From: Actinomycetota bacterium
Lineage (GTDB): Bacteria; Actinomycetota; Acidimicrobiia; Spongiisociales; ZC4RG35
DNA length: 40,206 nt
Reading direction: 5' to 3'
Assembly (NCBI GenBank): GCA_003388545.1
Contig: QQVI01000054.1
Location: 1 to 40,206, forward strand
A program made the translations under genes and the position numbers. A model generated the notes under the pieces. It made no database searches. It had not been told where the DNA came from and saw nothing but the letters and a program-made list of their open reading frames with translations. Shown here piece by piece: positions 7,381 through 14,798 of this stretch; within the stretch, counting starts at the first letter, position 1; every line of letters begins with the position of its first letter.

Positions 7381-8391
7381 ATGTCGCGCGTCCGCGAGCT
7401 GAATGACTTCTTCGAGTATCTCCCCGTGCCTCTCTACCGCAGCGCACGAGACGGCGAGTTGCTAGCCGGAAACCGTGCATTGTCGGACATCTTCGGATTT
7501 GATTCCGTCGAGGAGATGCGCGCCCACAGCGACGAGGTGACAGGCTTCTACACAGACCCGTCCGTGCGTGAGACATGGCTGGCCGAGATCATCGAGAAGG
7601 GTGTAGTGCACGACTTCGACGTCGAACTGCGTCGGAGGGACGGTCAGGTCATGTGGGTCCGTGACACGGCGCGTGCGGTGTACGACGAAAACGGGGACAT
7701 CAGATACTTCGAAGGATGTCTCATCGACGTGACCGAAAGGGTGCGTCTGGAGCGCTCGCGTGACAGATTCATAGCAACCGTCTCACACGAGCTTCGTAGC
7801 CCTATCACCGCGATCTTCGGCCTGGGTAGTGAGCTGCAGAATCGCTACGACGAATTCGAGGAGCCAGACCGAATAGACATGATCAAGCTGATGACCCGGG
7901 AGGCGGAGGAAGCGTCATGGCTCATCGAAGACCTCCTTGTGGCTCATCGGGAGGATCTTGCCGGCGTCTCGATCAGCCCGGACGTGTTCCCCATCGCCGT
8001 GGAGGTCGGCCGGGTCATGGAGGGTGTCGAAGCGGAAATGGCTGTCGCCGGTGGCGATGGCCTCTCGGTGAAGGCCGATCCACTCAGGACGCGACAGATT
8101 CTCCGCAATCTCGTGACAAATGCCGTCCGATACGGAGGACCGGAAGGCAAGATCGAGATCACATCGGACAATGGCTTCGTGGCGGTGGCCGTCTGCGACT
8201 CCGGTGAGCCGATAGATGAGGCGACCTTGCAGTCGATATTCGAACCGTTCGTCACTGCCCGGAGCCACGCTCAATCCGTAGGTCTAGGGCTGTGGATATC
8301 GCGGCGCCTGGCCGAGTTGATGGATGGCTCAGTCGGATACGAGCACGACGGGCACCACTCGAAATTCGTCCTCCGCCTTCCATCGGCGTGA
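7381..8391 (+). CDS. PAS-domain sensor histidine kinase, cytosolic
   Basis: A 336-residue kinase with no membrane segment. Residues 1-125 form a PAS/PAC domain (LPVPLYRSARDGELLAGNRALSDIFGFDS ... VMWVRDTARAVYDENGDIRYFEGCLIDVTER). The phosphoacceptor is His136 in VSHELRSPITAI (HisKA), followed by the ATP-binding domain with N box NLVTNAVRYGG, a shortened G1 box CDSGEPI, and G2 box GLGLWISRRLAELMDGS. The G1 motif lacks the usual DxGxG, which may lower activity. ATG at 7381 is chosen because AAAGGTGG lies just upstream; GTG at 7375 is possible. No response regulator gene is adjacent, so it is an orphan kinase. The PAS ligand cannot be predicted. Confidence 0.85.
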   Translation: MSRVRELNDFFEYLPVPLYRSARDGELLAGNRALSDIFGFDSVEEMRAHSDEVTGFYTDPSVRETWLAEIIEKGVVHDFDVELRRRDGQVMWVRDTARAVYDENGDIRYFEGCLIDVTERVRLERSRDRFIATVSHELRSPITAIFGLGSELQNRYDEFEEPDRIDMIKLMTREAEEASWLIEDLLVAHREDLAGVSISPDVFPIAVEVGRVMEGVEAEMAVAGGDGLSVKADPLRTRQILRNLVTNAVRYGGPEGKIEITSDNGFVAVAVCDSGEPIDEATLQSIFEPFVTARSHAQSVGLGLWISRRLAELMDGSVGYEHDGHHSKFVLRLPSA

Positions 8392-8405
8392 GGTGCCGGC
8401 TGCCC

Positions 8406-8411
8406 TAACCT
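8406..8411 (+). promoter_or_regulatory. -10 box TAACCT of a probable leaderless promoter
   Basis: TAACCT ends seven bases before the galE ATG at 8419, inside the 27-base gap after the kinase gene; no Shine-Dalgarno sequence is present. Confidence 0.5.
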
Positions 8412-8418
8412 GCATCTG

Positions 8419-9420
8419 ATGCGTGTTCTCGTAAGCGGCGGTGTGGGTTTCATCGGCAGCCACACAGTGGTCGCACTGATAGAGGCCGGTCATGAGCCGG
8501 TCATCGTCGACAACCTCTCCAATTCCGACGAGTCAGTGGTCGGGCGGATCGGAGAGATCACGGGGCACGTCCCGGAGTTCCACAAGGCCGATGTACGTGA
8601 CGTGGAGAGCATGACCGAGCTGGCAGGCGCTGGTATCGATGCGTGTATCCACTTCGCGGCGCTCAAAGCAGTCGGGGAGTCGGTAGCCGACCCGATGAAG
8701 TACTACGACAACAACGTTGGAGGCACGATCGCACTCCTCTCCGCTCTGGAGAGCGCTGGCGTGACGCGGCTCGTCTTCAGCTCATCTGCAACCGTCTATG
8801 GGGACCCGGAGAAGCTCCCACTGACCGAATCGATGCCAATCGGTGTGGCCACGAACCCCTACGGGTGGACGAAGATAATGATGGAACAGGTGTTGAGAGA
8901 TCTCCATGTGGCGAACGAAGAGTGGAGCATCCCGATTCTCCGCTACTTCAACCCTGTCGGCGCGCACCCATCGGGCATGATCGGTGAAGACCCTCAAGGT
9001 ATACCAAACAACCTCATGCCCTATGTGGCGAAGGTGGCGGCCGGCGAGCTCGACCACGTCCGGGTATTTGGAGCCGACTACCCGACACCTGACGGCACAG
9101 GTGTTCGCGACTACATCCATGTCGTCGATCTCGCTGTCGGTCACATCAGGGCCCTCGACGTGCACTCAGATGACCCTGGAGTGCATGTCTACAACCTCGG
9201 CACAGGAAGGGGTCATAGTGTCCTCGAGCTGATCAAGGCATATGAGGAGGCGAGTGGCAGGAAGATCCCGTATGAGATCGTGGAACGCCGGCCTGGAGAC
9301 GTCGCGGCCAGTTTCGCAGACGTGCAAAAGGCCTACTCGGATCTCGGATGGTCGACCGAGTTCGGATTGGCGGACATGTGCGCCCATTCTTGGAAGTGGG
9401 TCAGCGGAGCGCCAAGGTGA
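8419..9420 (+). CDS. galE: UDP-glucose 4-epimerase
   Basis: This 333-residue short-chain dehydrogenase interconverts UDP-glucose and UDP-galactose with bound NAD+. The nucleotide fold GGVGFIGSH is at residues 7-15, the catalytic triad is Ser123 in FSSSATVYG, Tyr148 and Lys152 in YGWTK, and NPYGWTKIMMEQ, RYFNPVGAHPSGMIGEDPQG and GTGVRDYIHVVDLAVGH are diagnostic GalE blocks. Length equals that of bacterial GalE. It probably supplies sugar nucleotides for cell-wall or exopolysaccharide synthesis together with the phosphohexomutase that overlaps it by GTGA. A conserved -10 box seven bases upstream suggests a leaderless transcript. Confidence 0.94.
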   Translation: MRVLVSGGVGFIGSHTVVALIEAGHEPVIVDNLSNSDESVVGRIGEITGHVPEFHKADVRDVESMTELAGAGIDACIHFAALKAVGESVADPMKYYDNNVGGTIALLSALESAGVTRLVFSSSATVYGDPEKLPLTESMPIGVATNPYGWTKIMMEQVLRDLHVANEEWSIPILRYFNPVGAHPSGMIGEDPQGIPNNLMPYVAKVAAGELDHVRVFGADYPTPDGTGVRDYIHVVDLAVGHIRALDVHSDDPGVHVYNLGTGRGHSVLELIKAYEEASGRKIPYEIVERRPGDVAASFADVQKAYSDLGWSTEFGLADMCAHSWKWVSGAPR

Positions 9421-11141
9421 CTGACCTGATCGAGAGGGCCGTCAACTGGGCGAACTCCGACCCTGATCAACGAACACGCCAAGAGTTGCTGGAGCTGGTC
9501 GAGAAGGGCGACCTCGAGACGCTCGCCGAGATCATGGGAGCGACGCTCGAATTCGGCACGGCAGGGATTCGAGGAGCGGTTGGCCCCGGCTCGAACCAGA
9601 TGAACAGAGCCGTTGTGATACGAACTTCGCGAGGGCTGGCCGATTTCCTCATCCAGCGAGCGGGTGGCATACCAGAAGCGCCTGTGATCATCGGCTTCGA
9701 CGCCAGGCCGACCAGTCGCCAGTTTGCCGAGGACGCTGCTGCGGTCATCGCCGGGTCGGGCATGCGAGTTCTCTACTTCGACGACGTCACCCCAACGCCC
9801 CTGGTCGCCTTCACTGCAAGGTACCTCAAGGCCGTGGCCGCCGTGGTGGTCACGGCGAGCCACAACCCTCCACAAGACAACGGCTACAAGGTCTACGACT
9901 CGAATGCCGCCCAGATCATCCCGCCGGTCGACACGGACATTGCGCAAGCCATCGAGGAGGTGGGTCCAGCGAATGAGGTCGAGCGGGTTGCAGAGCCCTT
10001 CTCCGGGCACAACGACCTCATTCAAACCGTCCCTGATGGGATCGTCGACGCGTACTGGGCAGAGGTGAGTGCCAACAGGCCGATTGAGCCGGAGACGACG
10101 GTGAGGATCGTTTATACGCCACTTCATGGCGTCGGCAGTGAGACGCTACTCGACATCTTCGGCCGGACCGTGCACAGAGACATCACGGCGGTGCCCGAAC
10201 AGCGGGACCCGGATGGCTCGTTTCCAACTGTTGCCTTCCCCAATCCTGAGGAGCCCGGCGCTCTCGACCTGGCGATGGATCTGGCCAGGGAAATCGAGGC
10301 CGACCTCGTGATCGGAAACGACCCTGATGCCGACCGATTGGCGGCTGCCGTGCGCTGGAGAGACGGCTGGAGGTTGCTCACAGGCAACGAGCTAGGGGTC
10401 ATTCTCGGCTCATACATTCTTCGCAATTGGCGCCACTCCGAAACGCCGATCACCGGTTGCTCGGTCGTATCCAGCCCGATGCTCTCCCAGATCAGTGAAG
10501 AGGCTGGAGCCGTCCACCTCACCACCCTCACCGGTTTCAAGTGGATTGCCAATGCCGCGATGGCTGCCGAGAGAGAAGGGAAGGGTGTCTTTGCCTTTGG
10601 CTACGAAGAGGCCCTTGGCTACACGGTGGGACAAACGGTCCGTGACAAGGACGGCATTTCGGCGGCTCTATTGCTCGCTGATGTGGCGGCCCTGGAGCGC
10701 GGGAGAGATCGCTCCCTTCTCGATGTCCTGGCTGATCTGTGGATAGATCACGGAATATGGGTCAGCACGCAGAAGTCGATCACGAGACCGGGGGAGAAGG
10801 GCCAAGCGGAGCTGGTGTCTGCGGTGGAGCACATCGCAGCTGAGACCCCTTCGAGTGTCGGGGGTCTGGATGTGTCCTCTATGACCGACTACAGAGTCGG
10901 ATCCGATCAGCGGCCGCCCTGGTTGGGGGAGCAAGATCTCATCGAGCTCACTTTGGGCGACCGCGGACGGATCCTGGTGCGGCCCAGTGGCACTGAACCG
11001 AAACTGAAGATCTATGTCGATCTGCGCGCACCGGTTGAAGACTCGTCTGCGATCCACGCTCAACGAGACGACCTCCTCGAGCAAGCCGATTCGATGGGAG
11101 CCGCCGTCGAGCAGCTACTGACCGACTTCTTGGACGCCTGA
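9417..11141 (+). CDS. Phospho-sugar mutase (phosphoglucomutase/phosphomannomutase)
   Basis: A 574-residue alpha-D-phosphohexomutase that moves phosphate between C1 and C6 of a hexose. The phosphoserine loop TASHNPPQDNGYKVY has Ser148; the metal loop is GNDPDADR; the sugar loop is FGYEEALGYTVG; the phosphate loop is RPSGTEPKLKIY. All four catalytic loops are intact. Length and the EFGTAGIRGAVGPGSNQMN block place it in the long-chain group with PgcA and actinobacterial PMM/PGM, so glucose 1-phosphate/6-phosphate is the most likely pair. GTG at 9417 overlaps the galE stop, so the longer frame from 9348 is rejected. Its 3' end overlaps a small convergent membrane-protein gene by 27 bases. Confidence 0.92.
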   Translation: MTDLIERAVNWANSDPDQRTRQELLELVEKGDLETLAEIMGATLEFGTAGIRGAVGPGSNQMNRAVVIRTSRGLADFLIQRAGGIPEAPVIIGFDARPTSRQFAEDAAAVIAGSGMRVLYFDDVTPTPLVAFTARYLKAVAAVVVTASHNPPQDNGYKVYDSNAAQIIPPVDTDIAQAIEEVGPANEVERVAEPFSGHNDLIQTVPDGIVDAYWAEVSANRPIEPETTVRIVYTPLHGVGSETLLDIFGRTVHRDITAVPEQRDPDGSFPTVAFPNPEEPGALDLAMDLAREIEADLVIGNDPDADRLAAAVRWRDGWRLLTGNELGVILGSYILRNWRHSETPITGCSVVSSPMLSQISEEAGAVHLTTLTGFKWIANAAMAAEREGKGVFAFGYEEALGYTVGQTVRDKDGISAALLLADVAALERGRDRSLLDVLADLWIDHGIWVSTQKSITRPGEKGQAELVSAVEHIAAETPSSVGGLDVSSMTDYRVGSDQRPPWLGEQDLIELTLGDRGRILVRPSGTEPKLKIYVDLRAPVEDSSAIHAQRDDLLEQADSMGAAVEQLLTDFLDA

Positions 11142-11315
11142 CCTGTCGTTCCGGGGGCGCTGGCTATAAAGGTAGAGCCAGCCTGCACCGTGAATCAGGA
11201 CACCCAGCAGGAGTATCAGCCCTGCAGCCACAAATCCCGCGAGTAGAGCCGCTATGGCAGCCACAACAGCTGCCGACACCAGTGCGACGCGCACTCCATT
11301 GAGGGGACCGAACAT
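11115..11315 (-). CDS. Small hydrophobic membrane protein, unknown function
   Basis: A 66-residue protein with two predicted membrane helices (about residues 9-30 and 31-50: VALVSAAVVAAIAALLAGF and AAGLILLLGVLIHGAGWLYLY) and a short charged C-terminal tail. ATG at 11315 is supported by TAATGT seven bases upstream, a leaderless layout seen at many starts here; the frame stays open to 11603 but that extension is basic, Arg/Ser-rich shadow of the amidase gene. It ends inside the phosphohexomutase gene. I do not recognise the family. Confidence 0.6.
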   Translation of the reverse strand: MFGPLNGVRVALVSAAVVAAIAALLAGFVAAGLILLLGVLIHGAGWLYLYSQRPRNDRSGVQEVGQ

Positions 11316-11322
11316 GACAATG

Positions 11323-11328
11323 ACATTA
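11323..11328 (-). promoter_or_regulatory. -10 box TAATGT of a probable leaderless promoter
   Basis: On the minus strand TAATGT ends seven bases before the ATG at 11315. The 53-base gap to the divergent amidase gene must carry both promoters. Confidence 0.45.
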
Positions 11329-11368
11329 CCGTGCACTCGATGTTGCAAGACCCTCGCCTCTTGATCCC

Positions 11369-12370
11369 GTGAGGCGGAAACTCTGCCTGGTGGCCCTTGC
11401 GGCGTTGACCGGCGCTGCCTGTGGTGGGTTCGCGACCACTCCGCCGGTCTCGCGCGACCTGGGGAGCGCACCGGAAACAACCACCTCGTCGACTCAGCCC
11501 CCTTCCACGACGACCTCGTCGAGTGTGTTCCTGAGCCTTCCTCCATCTTCGACCCCGTTGGCAAGCGACGCTTTGGTGACTCCGTCGGGAGTGATCGTCG
11601 CAATCCTGGAGCAGACGAATAGTGGGTTCTCCGTGAGAACTCCTTGTGGAGACGAGGCGACAGTTCCGTGGGGCACTCCGATAGGGCCAGTCGACGTTGT
11701 CATCGACCCGGGCCATGGAGGAGAGGCCGATCCGGGCGCCCAGGGATCAAATGGGCTCACTGAATCAGAAGTCAACCTCGCCGTGTCTCGCCTGGTTGTG
11801 GAGCATCTCGGCAAGAGAGGTGTCAGCGCGATCCTCACTCGCACGAGGGACTATGCCTCGACACTCGGCATGCGAGCGCTGCTAGCCGACCAAGTCGGGG
11901 CCAGCTTGATGGTTTCGATCCACCACAACGCTCCTGCGCCTGGGCCCAGCGCGATGCCCGGGACCGAGGTCTTTGTTCAGAGCGACTCAGCCGACTCACG
12001 TCGACTGGGCGGCTTGCTCTATCAGCAGGCAATCGAGGCACTGAGCACGTTTGACGTCGCGTGGACCTCGGCCCCCGACGCGGGTGTGCTCGAAGTGCTG
12101 AATACACGGGGCACCGATGCCTACGGGATGCTCCGAACACCGGAGACGGTGACAGCTCTGATCGAGCTTGGCTACATCGCCAATCCGGTTGAGGCCGAGC
12201 TATTTGCCACCCAAGAGTACGTCGAGGTAGCCGCAACGGCAGTTGTCGAGGCTGTAGTCGCTTATCTGGACACCGACGAGCCGGGGACCGGCTTCATCGC
12301 GGAGGCCAGGGTATTCAACCCGCAACCGGGGATCTCCGGGGATGTATGTCAGGACCCGGAGCTCTACTGA
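11369..12370 (+). CDS. N-acetylmuramoyl-L-alanine amidase (Amidase_3), probable lipoprotein
   Basis: A 333-residue zinc amidase that cleaves the bond between N-acetylmuramic acid and the stem peptide. Residues 1-18 look like a lipoprotein signal (VRRKLCLVALAALTGAAC) with Cys18, though the box TGAAC is weaker than consensus. A Thr/Ser/Pro-rich linker follows (about 30-68), then the catalytic domain from about 107. Zinc ligands His116 (DPGHGG), Glu132 (TESEVNL) and His185 (SIHHN), and catalytic Glu267 (IELGYIAN), are all present. It should act outside the membrane in cell separation or wall turnover. Start is GTG at 11369 without a clear ribosome binding site. Its end overlaps the convergent PEBP gene by 7 bases. 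Confidence 0.9.
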   Translation: MRRKLCLVALAALTGAACGGFATTPPVSRDLGSAPETTTSSTQPPSTTTSSSVFLSLPPSSTPLASDALVTPSGVIVAILEQTNSGFSVRTPCGDEATVPWGTPIGPVDVVIDPGHGGEADPGAQGSNGLTESEVNLAVSRLVVEHLGKRGVSAILTRTRDYASTLGMRALLADQVGASLMVSIHHNAPAPGPSAMPGTEVFVQSDSADSRRLGGLLYQQAIEALSTFDVAWTSAPDAGVLEVLNTRGTDAYGMLRTPETVTALIELGYIANPVEAELFATQEYVEVAATAVVEAVVAYLDTDEPGTGFIAEARVFNPQPGISGDVCQDPELY

Positions 12371-12993
12371 GAGCCTGCGAGACGAGGGTTGAGCGTGTAG
12401 AGGCCCACCAGGACCGCTTCGGCCAGAGAGTGACCCTCCATCGCTTCCTGGACGTCTGCGGCGGTGAAATCCCCCTGTAGCTCGAGCTGTGGCACGTCAA
12501 GGGCGTGGAGCCGGACGTGGTAATGGTGGACGATGGAGTCATTCCAGGGCGGGCACGGTCCGTCGTAGCCCTTGTATGTCCCGCCCATGGTGGAATCGCC
12601 CTCAAACCAGCTCGTGTAGTCGTTGACTCCTTCACGGGGGCGGCCCGAAAGGCCCGGCTTGCCGCCTTCGGTGACGCCGTCAGAGAATTGACCGGACTCG
12701 AAGGATCTCGTATCCGCCGGGATGTCGACCATGACCCAGTGGGAGAAGTCCGTTCGTGGCAGGTCCTCGGGGACTTCACGACCTTCCTGGTTCACGTCTT
12801 CGCCAGAGCTGGGAACGTCCACGTCGATCATGAGGAGTGCGAATGACTTTGTCCCCTCGGGCACGTCTCCCCACTCGAGATGCGGGCTCTTGTTGGCGGA
12901 GAAGGTGACATGTGCTTCGGGATCGATGATGCAAAGCGAGTTGTCGCCTGGGATTTGCGCGCCGTCTTCGAAGTCGTTGCTACGTAACCACAT
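12364..12993 (-). CDS. YbhB/YbcL family Raf kinase inhibitor-like protein (PEBP)
   Basis: This 209-residue protein belongs to the phosphatidylethanolamine-binding protein family. The conserved DVDVP ligand-pocket motif, HWVMVDIP, and YDGPCPPWNDSIVHHYHVRLHALD (bacterial form of the PEBP GP-P-x-H motifs) are present. It has no signal peptide, so it is cytoplasmic; function in bacteria is poorly known. ATG at 12993 is chosen over the longer frame to 13047 because TACGAT lies six bases upstream and the family N-terminus begins at this methionine. It converges on the amidase gene with a 7-base overlap. Confidence 0.88.
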   Translation of the reverse strand: MWLRSNDFEDGAQIPGDNSLCIIDPEAHVTFSANKSPHLEWGDVPEGTKSFALLMIDVDVPSSGEDVNQEGREVPEDLPRTDFSHWVMVDIPADTRSFESGQFSDGVTEGGKPGLSGRPREGVNDYTSWFEGDSTMGGTYKGYDGPCPPWNDSIVHHYHVRLHALDVPQLELQGDFTAADVQEAMEGHSLAEAVLVGLYTLNPRLAGSQ

Positions 12994-12999
12994 GGTCCC

Positions 13000-13005
13000 A
13001 TCGTA
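13000..13005 (-). promoter_or_regulatory. -10 box TACGAT of a probable leaderless promoter
   Basis: On the minus strand TACGAT ends six bases before the PEBP ATG at 12993 and overlaps the space just after the upstream gene's stop region. Confidence 0.5.
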
Positions 13006-13012
13006 CGCGTGG

Positions 13013-13795
13013 TCAGAATGTGAAGTGCTTGATGGCCTCGCCCTCAACGGCGATGTCGGTCATCGCCGAGATCCCGAGGTCGAGGTGGATGTCGGCCCAC
13101 TCCTGTGTCACCTTCAGGTCGCTCTCCTCGGTCTTGACACCTTCAGGTGTTGTGGGGACATCGGAAACGAGGAGCAGTGCACCGCGAGCTATCTGATTGT
13201 GGTGCCCGACGATGAAGATGGTCGCAGTCTCCATGTCTATCGCGATCGCTGTGAGTCTGTGCAACCTGTCCAAGAAGTCGCCGTCGTGCTCCCATAGCCG
13301 GCGGTTGGCCGTGTAGACGACGCCGGTCCGGTATTCGAGGTCCCGCTCGACGATCTTCTCGGAGACGAACTTGTGCAGCTTGAAGGACGGTAGAGCCGGA
13401 ACCTCGGGCGGAAAGTAGTCGTTGGAGGTTCCCTCCCCACGAATCGCCGCGATCGGCAGGATAAAGTGACCTATCTCGGTCGATTTCTTCAAGCCACCGC
13501 ACTTGCCCAGGAACAGCACGCCGCGCGGCTCTCTGGCGACGAGGAGGTCCATGATCGTGGCGGCATTCGCAGTCCCGATGCCGAAGTTCACGATGGAGAG
13601 CCCCTTGTCGTTGCTGGCCGCCTGCATCGCTCGGTCACGGCCTCGGACTTCGCAGTCGAATCGTTGGGCGAACGCCTCGACGTAGCTCTTGAAGTTGGTC
13701 AGGAGGATGAAATCGCCGAACTCCTCGACAGCCATCCCGGTGTACCTGGGGAGCCAGTCGGCAGCTATCAGCTCTTTGGTGAGGCGTGGGTCCAT
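13013..13795 (-). CDS. AMP nucleosidase-like protein (nucleoside phosphorylase superfamily)
   Basis: A 260-residue NP-I fold enzyme. NFGIGTANAATIMDLL, GVLFLGKCGGLKK, GHFILPIAAIRGEGTSNDYFPPEVPALP, and the active-site helix AIDMETATIF match the short AMP-nucleosidase family (AMP + water to adenine + ribose 5-phosphate) better than MTA/SAH nucleosidase or purine nucleoside phosphorylase. The Glu of DMETAT is the conserved ribose-binding residue; the Asp in LLLVSDVPTTPEGVK is the expected base-protonating residue. It lacks the N-terminal regulatory domain of E. coli Amn. ATG at 13795 has TAGCGT eight bases upstream. The PEBP gene follows after a 19-base gap. Confidence 0.82.
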   Translation of the reverse strand: MDPRLTKELIAADWLPRYTGMAVEEFGDFILLTNFKSYVEAFAQRFDCEVRGRDRAMQAASNDKGLSIVNFGIGTANAATIMDLLVAREPRGVLFLGKCGGLKKSTEIGHFILPIAAIRGEGTSNDYFPPEVPALPSFKLHKFVSEKIVERDLEYRTGVVYTANRRLWEHDGDFLDRLHRLTAIAIDMETATIFIVGHHNQIARGALLLVSDVPTTPEGVKTEESDLKVTQEWADIHLDLGISAMTDIAVEGEAIKHFTF

Positions 13796-13803
13796 CGACT
13801 CCC

Positions 13804-13809
13804 ACGCTA
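13804..13809 (-). promoter_or_regulatory. -10 box TAGCGT of a probable leaderless promoter
   Basis: On the minus strand TAGCGT ends eight bases before the ATG at 13795, within the 26-base gap after the serine hydrolase gene. Confidence 0.4.
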
Positions 13810-13821
13810 CTGGCCAGGGCG

Positions 13822-14781
13822 CTATCTCGCTCCGGGCACCGAATCAATCATCGCGTCTGTGACCAGCCTCGAGATATGCTCCACGGCTGCGATCCCGGAT
13901 GCGTGGTCTGGCCAACCGTAGGTCAGGATCGCCACGACGTAACCCTCTTCCGGTCCTGGCGGGTCCACCCAACCGATGGAGTTGATGATTTGCCCGGCGA
14001 AACCGTTCTTCTGCGCCACCGTCCAGGATGAAGGCACCCCGCTGGTGATTCCCCAGGCTTGGTCGGGGACGACCGACGTCATCAGCTCGAGTGCGAGAGA
14101 ACGCGAGGCTTCGTTCAACGGCCCCCATTCGCCGAGGAGGACTTGACGCAGCAAACGCACCTGGTCACTTGCCGAGGTTCTCGTTGCACCCCAAGCCGAA
14201 CCACCGTCAGCAGTGATCGAGGTATCCGACAGTCCGAAGGCCTCACCTGTCTCACGAAACCATGGGGAGGCCCCGAATGACCTCCAGAGAGCCCGCACCG
14301 GCTCGTTCGCCGATTCGGTGATCATCGGCAGCATGAGATTCCACTCGCCTTCGGTGGGCAGCCTCGATTCCTGCTGTGCCTCGAGGAGAGTGCCTGCCAT
14401 GACCATCACTTTGAACACAGACGCAGTCGGCTGGCGATTCTCTGGATTGAACGCGTATTCGCATCCCGTCCGGATGTCATAGACATGAGCGGTCAGGTCG
14501 CGTCCCGCGTACTGGCTGGCCAATGAGACGGAGACCCCGCGGAAGGGATCGGGCCGGCAGCCGGCGACGAGCGGGGGACCGACCTGTGTTTCCTCTGCAG
14601 GTTGTGTGGTGGCTGGGATTGTCGATGGCGACGTCGAAGTCTGGAGTGCTTTAGTTGTGGTCGCCTGAGGCTCTGTCGTGGTTACGGAGGTCTCGCGATC
14701 GGACTCTTGTGTCGTTGTGCAGGCAGCGAGAGCGAGGATGCAGAGACTCACGACGAGGAGTCGTGTCGCTGTCGGAGGCAC
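13822..14781 (-). CDS. Class A beta-lactamase-like serine hydrolase, lipoprotein
   Basis: A 319-residue protein with a clear lipoprotein signal (LAAC, Cys21), a Thr/Ser-rich linker (about 22-68) and a penicillin-recognising domain. The catalytic set is Ser121-x-x-Lys124 (SVFK), Ser157-x-Asn159 (SAN) and Lys258-Asn-Gly260 in place of KTG. I do not see a clear omega-loop ExxxN, so it may be a peptidase or esterase rather than a true beta-lactamase. It should be anchored on the outer face of the membrane. Start GTG at 14781 follows the ABC exporter stop by 17 bases, so it may be co-transcribed with the exporter. A link to the amidase and wall metabolism nearby is inference. Confidence 0.82.
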   Translation of the reverse strand: MPPTATRLLVVSLCILALAACTTTQESDRETSVTTTEPQATTTKALQTSTSPSTIPATTQPAEETQVGPPLVAGCRPDPFRGVSVSLASQYAGRDLTAHVYDIRTGCEYAFNPENRQPTASVFKVMVMAGTLLEAQQESRLPTEGEWNLMLPMITESANEPVRALWRSFGASPWFRETGEAFGLSDTSITADGGSAWGATRTSASDQVRLLRQVLLGEWGPLNEASRSLALELMTSVVPDQAWGITSGVPSSWTVAQKNGFAGQIINSIGWVDPPGPEEGYVVAILTYGWPDHASGIAAVEHISRLVTDAMIDSVPGAR

Positions 14782-14798
14782 TATGGAGTGTCCGCCGA

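Noticed and set aside
11316-11603. Longer start for the small membrane protein
   Set aside because: The extra residues are an antisense shadow of the amidase gene, and a TAATGT box supports the shorter start.
13822-14781. A true beta-lactamase resistance gene
   Set aside because: SxxK and SxN are present but the third motif is KNG and no omega-loop ExxxN is visible; a cell-wall or esterase role is equally possible.
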